A stretch of 10,826 bases of DNA from an uncultured Clostridia bacterium. GTDB lineage: Bacteria; Bacillota; Clostridia; TANB77; CAG-508. Of this stretch, positions 1-7,635 are shown one piece after another (positions within the stretch are counted from its first letter, which is position 1; each line of letters opens with the position of its first letter). A program made the translations under genes and the position numbers. The stretch spans positions 1-10,826 of the forward strand of contig CALXNI010000101.1 of the NCBI GenBank assembly GCA_944389715.1. Direction: 5' to 3'. The notes beneath the pieces were generated by a model, which ran no database searches, had not been told where the DNA came from, and saw only the letters and a program-made list of their open reading frames with translations.

Positions 1-215
1 GTCATGTCGTCACCATAAGGCATAATTATTAAATGTGTGTTTATTCCAGCATTTTGACATAATCTTGCAACAGTACTGCAATCCACACCGCTACTCATTC
101 CTAAAACAACGCCATTTGCATTTGCACTCTCTACTGTTTTTCTTATCCATTCTCCGATTTTCTCGCAATACTCTTTAACATTTTCCTCTGTAATTATAAA
201 ATTTTTATCGTTCAT
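1..215 (-). CDS. nadE: NAD(+) synthase (NadE), N-terminal fragment cut by the window edge
   Basis: The reading frame starts at ATG 215 (minus strand) behind a GGAGGA ribosome binding site at 221-226 and runs off the window after about 71 codons. NadE makes NAD from nicotinate adenine dinucleotide, ATP and ammonia or glutamine-derived ammonia, in the cytoplasm. The visible part has an amphipathic N-terminal helix, then VVLGMSSGVDCSTVARLC (about residues 36-53). This sits where the family's ATP pyrophosphatase loop SGGxDS lies and is followed by a strand ending in IIMPYGDD, which also fits NadE. The loop reads SSGVDCS, so one glycine and one serine of the usual motif are replaced. Other PP-loop enzymes share this motif, but the MPYGDD strand favours NadE. 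The gene is divergent from thrS. Confidence 0.75.
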   Translation of the reverse strand, partial: MNDKNFIITEENVKEYCEKIGEWIRKTVESANANGVVLGMSSGVDCSTVARLCQNAGINTHLIIMPYGDDM

Positions 216-267
216 TATATTCCTCCATTTTCATATATTAGAATTTATTATTTATATTTAGAAATTT

Positions 268-338
268 CTGTAAGGGCGGGCCTTGTGTCCGCCCGAAAAT
301 ACTGATATGCGGGTCGCCGAGGGCAGCGACCCCTACAG
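268..338. repeat. GC-rich double-hairpin intergenic repeat (REP/MITE-like)
   Basis: A 71-base GC-rich island lies in an otherwise AT-rich gap between nadE and thrS. Its ends are inverted repeats: CTGTAAGGG at 268-276 and CCCCTACAG at 330-338. Inside are two hairpins, GGGCGG (274-279) with CCGCCC (289-294), and GGGTCGC (311-317) with GCGACCC (326-332). The right half resembles the element at 4975-5003 (shared TGTAG-G-GGCGA ... TCGCCCGC pattern). The paired-palindrome form suggests a REP-type or miniature mobile repeat. It contains no T-box or other riboswitch motif that I recognise. Confidence 0.7.
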
Positions 339-386
339 ATACCATACATTATTAACATACATTAGAATAAAAAAGGAGAGATAATT

Positions 387-2303
387 ATGATAAAAATAAC
401 ATTAAAAGACAACTCAATATTAGAGGTTGAAGAAAATTTAACTGTATTAGAAATAGCAAAAAAAATAAGCGAAGGTTTAGCAAGAATGGCAACTGTAGCA
501 GAAATAGATGGAGAAGTTGTTGATTTAAGAACAGTAGTAAACAAAGACTGCACATTAAACATATTAACATTTGATAGTAGCTTAGATGGTAAAAAGGCAT
601 ATTGGCATACAACATCACACATTATGGCGCAAGCAATAAAAAGATTGTATCCAGAAATAAAACTTGCAATTGGTCCATCAATTGATAATGGATTTTATTA
701 TGATTTTGATACAAAGGTAGCCTTTACACCAGAAATGCTAGAAGCAATAGAAAAAGAAATGAAAAAAATAATAAAAGAAGACTTACCTATAGAAAGATTT
801 GAATTACCTAGAAAAGAAGCATTAGAATTAATGAAAGATGAACCATATAAGGTAGAACTTATAAATGATTTACCAGAAGGAGAAACAATATCTTTCTATA
901 AACAAGGAGAATTTACAGATCTTTGTGCAGGACCACACTTAACAAGTACAGGAAAAGTAAAAGCAGTAAAACTACTTTCGTCATCAGGAGCATATTGGCG
1001 TGGAGATGAAAAAAATAAAATGCTACAAAGAATTTACGGAATTTCTTTCCCTAAAGCAAGTCAGCTTGATGAATATATAAATATGATTGAAAAAAAAAAA
1101 AAAAGAGATCATAGAAAACTAGGTAAAGAATTAGACTTATTCTTCTTTGATGAAACAGCACCAGGAATGGCATATTGGATGCCAAAAGGATTTACTCTAA
1201 TGAATACATTAATAGAGTTTTGGCGAAAAGAACATAAAAAGAGGGGATATCAAGAATTTTCAGGACCACAATTAAATAGCAGTGTATTATGGAAAACATC
1301 AGGCCATTGGGATCATTATAAAGAAGATATGTTTGTTTTAACAGATGCAGATGGAAATGAACAAGCGTTAAAACCAATGAACTGCCCTAATTCAATTAAA
1401 ATATATCAAACTAAATTAAGAAGTTATAAAGATTTACCACTTAGATTTAACGATGTAGATGTTATTCATAGAAATGAAAAATCAGGACAATTAAACGGAT
1501 TGTTTAGAGTAAGAATGTTTAGACAAGATGATTCACATAACTATGTAACAGAAGAACAAATTGGTAGTGAAATAAAAGATATAGTAGAAATTGCTGATAA
1601 AATGTATAAAGTTTTTGGACTAGAATATAAACTTAGTTTATCTACTAGACCTGATGATTTTATGGGAGAAATTGAAACATGGAATAGAGCAGAAGAAGAT
1701 TTGAAAAAAGTTTTAACAGATATCTGTGGAGGAGAAGACAAGTTTTCAATAAATGAAGGAGATGGAGCTTTCTACGGACCAAAAATTGATATAACAATGA
1801 AAGATTGTTTAGGAAGAGAATGGCAAATGGGAACAGTACAACTTGATTTCCAATTACCACAAAGATTTAATTTACATTATATAGATAAAGATGGAAATAA
1901 AAAGACTCCAATAATGATACACAGAGCAATATTTGGATCGTTTGATAGATTTATAGGAATAATAACAGAGCACTTTGCAGGAGCATTTCCAACGTGGCTT
2001 GCACCAGTACAAGTAAGAGTATTACCAATATCAGATAGCCATAAAGAATATGCAGAAAAATTAAAGAAAGAATTTGAAGAAAATGAAATTCGTGTAGAAA
2101 TAGACGAGAGAGAAGAAAAAATAGGATATAAAATCCGTGAGGCTCAACTTCAAAAAATACCATACATGCTAATAATTGGAGATAAAGAAGTAGAAGCAAA
2201 TGCAGTAGGTGTACGTTCAAGAAAAGATGGAGATATTGGTGCAATGCCAATAGCAGACTTTATAGAAAAAATAAAAGAAGAAGAGAGAACATTTGCAAAA
2301 TAG
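387..2303 (+). CDS. thrS: Threonine--tRNA ligase
   Basis: This cytoplasmic enzyme charges tRNA-Thr with threonine. The 638-residue protein is full length (E. coli 642). ATG 387 follows the strong site AAAGGAGAG. The order is: TGS domain (about 1-62); editing domain with HTTSH (H74, H78) and DLCAGPH (C180, H184); a class II catalytic core with zinc ligands C333 (KPMNCPN), H384 (RQDDSH) and H512 (MIHRAIFGS); and a C-terminal anticodon-binding domain (about 540-638). The core is somewhat divergent: MNCPNS replaces the common MNCPGH, and motif 2 reads GLFRVRMFRQDDSH. The gene carries an uninterrupted run of 15 A (1090-1104) coding EKKKK. No T-box leader is visible upstream, although many Bacillota thrS genes have one. 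A small ORF and a terminator follow. Confidence 0.97.
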   Translation: MIKITLKDNSILEVEENLTVLEIAKKISEGLARMATVAEIDGEVVDLRTVVNKDCTLNILTFDSSLDGKKAYWHTTSHIMAQAIKRLYPEIKLAIGPSIDNGFYYDFDTKVAFTPEMLEAIEKEMKKIIKEDLPIERFELPRKEALELMKDEPYKVELINDLPEGETISFYKQGEFTDLCAGPHLTSTGKVKAVKLLSSSGAYWRGDEKNKMLQRIYGISFPKASQLDEYINMIEKKKKRDHRKLGKELDLFFFDETAPGMAYWMPKGFTLMNTLIEFWRKEHKKRGYQEFSGPQLNSSVLWKTSGHWDHYKEDMFVLTDADGNEQALKPMNCPNSIKIYQTKLRSYKDLPLRFNDVDVIHRNEKSGQLNGLFRVRMFRQDDSHNYVTEEQIGSEIKDIVEIADKMYKVFGLEYKLSLSTRPDDFMGEIETWNRAEEDLKKVLTDICGGEDKFSINEGDGAFYGPKIDITMKDCLGREWQMGTVQLDFQLPQRFNLHYIDKDGNKKTPIMIHRAIFGSFDRFIGIITEHFAGAFPTWLAPVQVRVLPISDSHKEYAEKLKKEFEENEIRVEIDEREEKIGYKIREAQLQKIPYMLIIGDKEVEANAVGVRSRKDGDIGAMPIADFIEKIKEEERTFAK

Positions 2304-2319
2304 GGATGTGTTTGTAAGG

Positions 2320-2466
2320 ATGGGAGATGAATTTGTTAAGGTATTGACTACTTTACCTATTCAATATAATTCATGTATTGAATTAACAGATAAAGAATTA
2401 AGAACAGGAAAGATAACTCTTAAGAGAATACGAGAGTTAGAAAATTTATTAAATTCTGAAAAATGA
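2320..2466 (+). CDS. Small hypothetical protein, 48 aa, downstream of thrS
   Basis: An open frame from ATG 2320 to TGA 2464-2466 encodes 48 residues beginning MGDEFVKVLTTLPIQYNS and ending in a basic, probably helical segment (KITLKRIRELENLLNSEK). It lies 16 bases after the thrS stop and just before a terminator, so it would be the last cistron of the thrS transcript. Start signals are weak. AAGG abuts ATG 2320, and the other choice, GTG 2308, has AGGGA too close. Coupling to thrS termination could help translation. I do not recognise a family, and the ORF could be an unexpressed remnant. Confidence 0.4.
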   Translation: MGDEFVKVLTTLPIQYNSCIELTDKELRTGKITLKRIRELENLLNSEK

Positions 2467-2474
2467 AATTTGCT

Positions 2475-2510
2475 AAAAGAGAGCACATTAATTTATGTGC
2501 TCTTTTCCTT
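2475..2510 (+). terminator. Rho-independent terminator of the thrS unit
   Basis: GAGCACAT (2481-2488) pairs with ATGTGCTC (2495-2502) across the loop TAATTT. The flanking AAAAGA and TTTT extend the stem through A-T and one G-T pair. A T-rich tail (TTTTCCTT) follows. It sits 8 bases after the small ORF's stop codon. Confidence 0.85.
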
Positions 2511-2531
2511 TAAAATTTATTTGAAATCTAA

Positions 2532-2560
2532 TTGTAGAAATTGAAACAATATGATATACT
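2532..2560 (+). promoter_or_regulatory. Probable sigma-A-type promoter for the 751-aa protein gene
   Basis: TTGTAG (2532-2537) and TATACT (2555-2560) are separated by 17 bases, just after the thrS terminator and about 42 bases before the next start codon. The -10 box is good and the -35 box is weak. Confidence 0.5.
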
Positions 2561-2601
2561 TTGACTAAACAAAAGATATAAAATGAGAGGAGTATTTTAA
2601 T

Positions 2602-4858
2602 TTGAATACTAATGAAAATATTATTAATAAATTAAAATATATAGGTTTAGATTTAGAAAATATACCTGATAACATCAAACAGTTTAAGCCATTAGATTAT
2701 AGGCCGTCAAGATATAATGATGAACACGTGTATAAAATATATAAATACTTAAATGTAAATGATATTCAAATACTACTTACAAAAGCAAATAGATTATCAG
2801 GTATTACAGAAAAATATCGGAAAAGCTGTTCCTCTTTATGCATATTTAAATCCAAACGAAGAAGAGAATATAGAAAGATACACAAAATTTTTATCAATGG
2901 TCGCTAACATGGATATTCAACAAATAGAAGAACTAGAAGAAGAACAAAAGATTTTAAATAAACAAATACCTTTTAAAATTAAATACCCAAAAGATTATTT
3001 ATGGCAAATATATTATTCAGAATATACAGATCAATATTTTATGCTAGTACCAACCGAAGACTTAGAATATTCTGCGTTTTTTTATTTACTCAAAAAACAA
3101 TTGAAAAACAGTAAAAATGAAACAATATTTGTACCAATAAGTTATACTGATTACAGTAGAGAATATTTAAGTAGAATGCAAATATCAGATATAGAAAATT
3201 ATTTATGGTTATTTACTAAAGAATGGCCATTAGTGTACGAAGTATATAGTAAAGAAAACAGTCTAAGTTTGCATATAGTTGGAAAAGCATATATATTTGA
3301 TGATATACAAAGTGACTATAAAATAGAACTAAAAAATAAAGAAGAGGCAATCAAATTTTATAAATTATTAAAAGCCTTATTTATTATGCAAACAGAAATG
3401 CCACATCACTATAATTTTAAACTATCAGTAGACGAAAATGGTGGTTTGCAATTTAATATAAATAATAAAAAAATAATATATGAAATACTTCCAAGTATAA
3501 TTAAAGAAGAATATCTTAAATCCGAAGAAGAAAAGCTAAAGTTAATGGAAGAAAAACTTAGTTTAGAAAAAGAATTAGATGAGCTTCAAAAAGAATCAAG
3601 TAAACTAGAAAAGGAATATTTAGAAAAGGAAAAACAAATATCTACTTTCTTAGAATGCAAGAAAACTTTTTTTGGAAGAGTAAAATATTTTTTTAAGTAT
3701 AAAAAAGTAAATTTAACAAAGCAAGAAGAAAAGGTTGAAAAAAAGCAAGATATAAAAGTTATAAGACTAAATAAATATGGAGAAGTAAAAAGAAATTATA
3801 CTTTAGAAGAGCTATTAGAAATAAACAAACAAATAGATAAAGAAGAAATAAAAGTAAAAAATTTAAATTTAGATATAAAAGCTATAAAACAAAGGATAAA
3901 AAATTTAGAAAGCAAAGTAAAAAATGCAATTCTCTATATTGAAGAGATAGATAAGCATAAAAAAAGTATATTTGAATTTTGGAGATTTACAAACAAAGAT
4001 AAGCAAGAAGAATTACCAGAAGGAATAGTGGAAGATAAGAAAGTAGATGCATTAAAAAAAGTTTTCGATTATGAATTAGATTTTGAAGATTTAGCAATAA
4101 ATTTAGACAGAACACAAAGAGAATTGCTTAGTAAACAAGAATTAGATAGTATATATCTTACAACAACAGAAATTTTAAATGACATTAATATTGTGGCACA
4201 AGGTGAAGAAATATCAAATGAAAGAGTAGAAGAATTGAAATATAAAGCTATGCAAGAAAATAGCCTAACAGACAAAGATAGTTTTGATATTTTTGGAGGT
4301 ATTTCATATGATAATAAGTTAAAGAGCCTTGCAAATCAAAAACACAGGGAAACAGCTAAAGATTTATTCAATATATTAGATATAAGAAAAGACACTACTA
4401 CTACGGAGTACACAGAAATTATTAATAACATTATAAAAAGTTTAAAATCAGCATTTGAAAAAATTACAATTCCTATAGATTTACCAGTATATAAAAGCGA
4501 TTTAGGACTTAATATAAAAAATCAATATAATATATTTAGTATTACAGCTACACAGGCTTTAAATGAATTATTAAAAAAAGACACTAAAGAAATAAATCTA
4601 TATAAGATAAATCTTAAAGAAAAAACAAAAGGGCTTGCACTAACTAATAGTGTATATTATGATAATACAAACAAAACATTACCATTAGGAATGAATGTTA
4701 AGCAAGCAATACTTTTAGATAATAATTTAATAGAGCTAAAGAAAATAAAAGATAGCAAAATAAATATTGTATGTTATGAACAAAATAACAACGAATTATC
4801 AAAAATATATATAAAAGAAATAAACATAGAAGAATTTGAACTTAAAAACATTAATTAA
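2602..4858 (+). CDS. Conserved coiled-coil protein of unknown function, split by a +1 frameshift at CGGA
   Basis: Translation probably starts at TTG 2602, 9 bases after GAGAGGAG. Frame 1 encodes 72 residues and then meets CGG at 2818-2820. Skipping C2818 moves into the frame that stays open to TAA 4856-4858, giving 751 residues. Without the skip, frame 1 ends at 2907. The joined text around the junction (ANRLSGITEKY-GKAVPLYAY) reads continuously, and I remember similar conserved hypothetical proteins from Clostridia. The N-terminal third contains IKYPKDYLWQIYYSE and FMLVPTEDLEYSAFFYL. Two coiled-coil stretches lie at about residues 303-349 and 400-457, both rich in K and E. The C-terminal part is globular-looking. 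There is no signal peptide or clear membrane segment, so a cytoplasmic protein is likely. Function is unknown. Ordinary pseudogenisation is the main alternative, but the rest of the frame is undamaged. Confidence 0.8.
2818..2821 (+). other. Frame-disruption site 1: CGGA, +1
   Basis: In frame 1 the codons are TAT CGG AAA, with CGG as codon 73. Omitting C2818 gives TAT GGA AAA and continues into the 678-codon downstream frame. The Gly would be residue 73 of the joined protein. Confidence 0.75.
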
Positions 4859-4884
4859 AAAATTTAAGTTTGTGTAATATAGAG

Positions 4885-4942
4885 CGTTGGACGTGAGGTC
4901 ATAAAATTTCATGAATATGAAATTTTTGCCTCCGCCCTAGCG
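4885..4942. repeat. Long imperfect hairpin in the intergenic region
   Basis: A 58-base inverted repeat begins 27 bases after the 751-aa gene. The apical stem is AAAATTTCAT (4903-4912) with ATGAAATTTT (4917-4926), ten perfect pairs around the loop GAAT. Below it GAGG (4895-4898) pairs with CCTC (4929-4932). CG, GG and CGTT then pair with CG, CC and AGCG, with two bulged Ts and one A-C mismatch. No U-tract follows, so it is not a typical terminator. It may be a mobile palindrome or an mRNA 3' end structure. With the neighbouring element it fills most of the gap from 4859 to 5127. Confidence 0.6.
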
Positions 4943-4974
4943 ACTGGAAATATAGATATTTTAGTAATTTCTTT

Positions 4975-5003
4975 GGAGAGCGGGCGATTAAAATCGCCTC
5001 TAC
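4975..5003. repeat. Short GC-rich hairpin repeat related to the one at 268-338
   Basis: GGCGATT (4983-4989) pairs with AATCGCC (4992-4998), flanked by GGAGAGCG on the left and TCTACA on the right. Read on the minus strand it begins TGTAGAGGCGA and ends TCGCCCGC. This matches the pattern of the right half of the 268-338 repeat and suggests one dispersed family with a variable inner stem. Confidence 0.55.
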
Positions 5004-5076
5004 ATTTTATCTACAAATTTATATTTTAAGCTGAACGATAACCTTCAGAGTAATAAAAAACAATTATAAAAAATTG

Positions 5077-5105
5077 TTGTATTTATTTTAAACATATTGT
5101 ATAAT
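5077..5105 (+). promoter_or_regulatory. Promoter of the tRNA-Leu gene
   Basis: TTGTAT (5077-5082) and a perfect TATAAT (5100-5105) are spaced 17 bases apart, with the -10 box ending 22 bases before the tRNA 5' end. Confidence 0.7.
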
Positions 5106-5127
5106 ACTAATTGCAAGTCAAATATTT

Positions 5128-5210
5128 GCCGATGTGGCGGAATTGGCAGACGCACTAGACTCAAAATCTAGCGGGAAACCATGTGGGTTCGAGTCCCACC
5201 ATCGGTACCA
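5128..5210 (+). tRNA. tRNA-Leu (anticodon CAA)
   Basis: The sequence folds as a class II tRNA. The acceptor GCCGATG pairs with CATCGGT, and discriminator A plus an encoded CCA end at 5210. The anticodon stem CTAGA/TCTAG (5155-5159, 5167-5171) encloses the seven-base loop CTCAAAA, with anticodon CAA at 5162-5164 (reads UUG). A long variable arm follows, then the T arm GTGGG-TTCGAGT-CCCAC. The anticodon loop has the normal seven bases, so this tRNA is not a four-base decoder. Confidence 0.96.
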
Positions 5211-5237
5211 AAAAAATATAAAATTAAACAATAAGTT

Positions 5238-5672
5238 CTACAAATATTTTTTTAATGTTTCGACACTATCTTCTTGCATTACAACAAAATCATTTAGAAT
5301 ATTTTTTACATCTTGAGCAGCATTATTATTTTGATTTATTAAGCGCCTTCCTTCTATAATACCCATATTAGTACCTTGCATTAGTAATTCAGATAATTTA
5401 GATGTGGTACTATCTGTTATAGTTTTCATTTGTATTCCATACCATGTCATCATTTTTGTCATAGTATTCGTTTCGTGTGGTTCTTTATCACTGTAATTAG
5501 AATAAAGCTCATTTACTCTTCTAGAAATATCTCTATATTTGTTATACTCCGTATCTAAAACTTGTTTAAAATTATCATCAGATACTTTATCAGATACATA
5601 TGAAATTGCATTCATTCCCATTGTAGCACCCTTATTTACCTCGTCTAATATATTTAAATTTTGATTATCCAT
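5238..5672 (-). CDS. Small all-helical hypothetical protein, possibly ferritin-like fold
   Basis: The 144-residue protein starts at ATG 5672, placed 3 bases after GGAGGAA (complement of 5676-5682). An ATG 12 bases further upstream lacks its own site and overlaps this one. The sequence is almost entirely helical and polar: GATMGMNAISYVSDKV, a long charged helix, a Met-rich segment MTKMMTWYGIQMKTI, then ELLMQGTNMGIIEGRR and a final helix to KKYL. There is no signal peptide or membrane segment. I remember comparable clostridial proteins of about this length, and four such helices could form a ferritin-like bundle. There is no obvious metal-binding EXXH pattern, so no enzymatic role is claimed. 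It runs convergently towards the tRNA gene with only 27 bases between them. Confidence 0.85.
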   Translation of the reverse strand: MDNQNLNILDEVNKGATMGMNAISYVSDKVSDDNFKQVLDTEYNKYRDISRRVNELYSNYSDKEPHETNTMTKMMTWYGIQMKTITDSTTSKLSELLMQGTNMGIIEGRRLINQNNNAAQDVKNILNDFVVMQEDSVETLKKYL

Positions 5673-5790
5673 AAATTCCTCCATAAAATTAATTTATATA
5701 TATTATTTACTAAAACAATAAAAATATTACAACAATGCATATAAATTATCTTGAATAAATTATAGATATAATATACAATAAATATGTAAT

Positions 5791-5819
5791 TTGATAAAAA
5801 ATAGCAATTATGATAAAAT
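5791..5819 (+). promoter_or_regulatory. Probable promoter for the epimerase-kinase cluster
   Basis: TTGATA (5791-5796) and TAAAAT (5814-5819) are 17 bases apart. They lie 20 bases before the epimerase start codon, with the ribosome binding site GAGGTGAT in between. Confidence 0.6.
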
Positions 5820-5839
5820 TAAATGCATGAGGTGATATA

Positions 5840-6676
5840 ATGTCTATAAAAATAGAAGTTTCAAATAAAGGAGCAGAGTTAACAAGTATTAAGTTTAATA
5901 ATAAAGAAATGCTGCATAATGGAAAAAAGTTTTGGGATAGACAATCACCTGTATTGTTTCCAACAGTAGGAAGATTAAGAGATAATAAAACAATAATTAA
6001 TGATAAGGAATATACAATACCTCAGCATGGATTTGCCAAAGATATGGAATTTGAGTTAATAGAAAATTTAAAAAATAAAAAAGAATATATGACTAAAAGC
6101 AATGAAGATACATTAAAAATGTATCCATTTAAATTTAAATTATATATAACATATTTAATTGATAAAGATAAATTAACAGTAAAATATAAAGTAATAAATA
6201 TAGATGAAGATGAAATGCTATTTGGAATAGGAGGACATCCAGGATTTAAACTTGACTTAAATCAAGAAGAATACTATTTTGAATTAGAGAAAAAAGAAAA
6301 CGAAATTGAATTTATCGAAGTAGAAGGTAATTATATATCAAATAAACCAGCAAAAAATCTTTTAAGGGATGGAATTAGAATAGATATTGAAAAAAATAGT
6401 TTTATAAATGATGCTATAATGATAAAAAAATTTAAATCAAAAACAATAACCTTAAAACAAAAAAAGGATGATAAAAAAATACTAGAATTTAACATGTCCG
6501 AATTTCCAATATTGGCAATATGGACAATTCCAAATGCATCTTTTATATGTATAGAGCCATGGTTTAATACAGCAGATAAAGTAATAGAAACAGGATACTT
6601 TAAAGACAAAGAAGGAATAATTAAACTAAAGCCAAAAGAAAAATTTGAATGTAAATTTAGTATAAAATTTTTCTAA
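5840..6676 (+). CDS. Aldose 1-epimerase family protein (LacX/GalM-like)
   Basis: The 278-residue protein starts at ATG 5840 behind GAGGTGAT. The family catalyses interconversion of alpha and beta anomers of hexoses in the cytoplasm. Diagnostic motifs are SPVLFPTVGRLRDN (36-49), QHGF (H63), GGHPGF (131-136, H133) and CIEPWF (237-242, E239). These positions correspond to the two histidines and the glutamate base of galactose mutarotases. Length and the FPTVGRL signature fit the shorter LacX-like subgroup, so the true sugar substrate is unknown. No signal peptide is present. The lipid kinase gene starts 40 bases downstream on the same strand with no terminator between, suggesting cotranscription. 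The frame is intact and contains no CGG codon. Confidence 0.9.
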   Translation: MSIKIEVSNKGAELTSIKFNNKEMLHNGKKFWDRQSPVLFPTVGRLRDNKTIINDKEYTIPQHGFAKDMEFELIENLKNKKEYMTKSNEDTLKMYPFKFKLYITYLIDKDKLTVKYKVINIDEDEMLFGIGGHPGFKLDLNQEEYYFELEKKENEIEFIEVEGNYISNKPAKNLLRDGIRIDIEKNSFINDAIMIKKFKSKTITLKQKKDDKKILEFNMSEFPILAIWTIPNASFICIEPWFNTADKVIETGYFKDKEGIIKLKPKEKFECKFSIKFF

Positions 6677-6716
6677 TTATAATTAAATATTAAGGCAGTA
6701 TTTTACGGAAAAAAAT

Positions 6717-7603
6717 ATGTTATTAATAGTAAATCCAAAGGCAGGAAAAGGTACTATAAAAAAGAAATTACCAAAAATAATTAAAAATTTTGAAAAAAGA
6801 GGATATGAAGCAAAAACTGTATATACAAAAGTAGACTATAAACCTTCAGATATTTTAAAAGATAATAATAAAAAATGGGATTTAGTTGTATGCTGTGGAG
6901 GAGACCGGAACGTTAAATGAGCTTATAAATGCAGTAATTAAATTAGATAAAAAACCACAAATAGGTTTTATTCCACTTGGTACAATGAACGATTTTGCAA
7001 GAACAATAAAATTATCCACAAAGAAAACATTTTTGGCAAAAAACATAAATGAAGGAACAATTATTCCATCAGACATTGGAAAATTTAATAATGGATATTT
7101 TAACTATGTTGCTGCATTTGGAGCATTTACACCTGTTTCTTATGTTACATCTCAAAAATTAAAAAGAAGATTTGGAAAGCTTGCATACTTTATAGTAGCA
7201 CTAAGATATTTAAATAAAATTAGAGGTTACAATATAACAATTGAAGCAGAAGGAGAAAAAGTTACAGATGAATTTATATTTGGTTCTATAAGTAATTCTA
7301 AGTCAATTGGCGGATTTGAGTGGTTTAAAAGAAGTGGTGTAAAAATAAATGATGGGGAATTTGAAATGCTATTTATAAAAAAACCACATAATATTTGGGA
7401 ATACATAAAAACAATATTTGCAATATTATTTAAACAACATTATAAAAAGCAGTACTTTGAATTTTATCAAACAGATAAAATAAAAATAACATCAGAAATA
7501 GGAATACCTTGGACAATAGACCGGAGAATTTGGTGGTAGAAAAAAAGAAGTAGAAATTAAAAATATAAATAAAGCAATTGATTATATAATACCAATTATG
7601 TAG
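6717..7603 (+). CDS. Diacylglycerol/lipid kinase of the YegS/DgkB family, with two +1 frameshifts at CGGA
   Basis: Three pieces in two frames make one kinase. It starts at ATG 6717 with LLIVNPKAGKG, the family N-terminus. Zero frame meets CGG at 6906-6908 and would stop at 6918. Skipping C6906 restores VVCCGGDGTLNE (Gly64), the nucleotide-binding GGDGT motif, then GFIPLGTMNDFAR (83-95). A second CGG at 7522-7524 would lead to a stop within four codons. Skipping C7522 restores IPWTIDGEFGG (Gly269) and the true C-terminus to TAG 7601. The joined product is 294 residues, the normal family length. The family phosphorylates diacylglycerol or related lipids at the membrane with ATP. The start site has only weak complementarity (ACGGAAAAAAAT). 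It lies between the epimerase and a membrane-anchored protein, and all three are probably one operon. A decayed gene is the alternative, but every other codon looks functional. Confidence 0.85.
6906..6909 (+). other. Frame-disruption site 2: CGGA, +1, in the kinase GGDGT motif
   Basis: The zero-frame codons are GAC CGG AAC GTT AAA TGA. Omitting C6906 gives GAC GGA ACG TTA AAT GAG, that is D-G-T-L-N-E. The Gly lies in the family's invariant GGDGT signature. Confidence 0.85.
7522..7525 (+). other. Frame-disruption site 3: CGGA, +1, in the kinase LDGE-type motif
   Basis: The zero-frame codons are GAC CGG AGA ATT TGG TGG TAG. Omitting C7522 gives GAC GGA GAA TTT GGT GGT and 22 more codons before TAG 7601. 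It has the same GACCGGA heptamer as site 2 in the same gene. Confidence 0.85.
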
Positions 7604-7635
7604 AAATAAATTTTAATAAAGAATAGGAAAATTAT

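Noticed and set aside
216..386. T-box riboswitch upstream of thrS
   Set aside because: No T-box core (GGTGGNACCGCG-like) and no antiterminator are present. The structure in the gap is the palindromic repeat.
5134..5316. 60-codon plus-strand ORF
   Set aside because: It begins inside the tRNA-Leu gene and continues antisense to the helical protein gene. It is a common false ORF over tRNAs.
2818..7603. Simple pseudogenes in the 751-aa and kinase genes
   Set aside because: Each break is one base at CGGA, and no other stops or lost motifs are visible, so plain decay fits poorly. It is kept only as an alternative.
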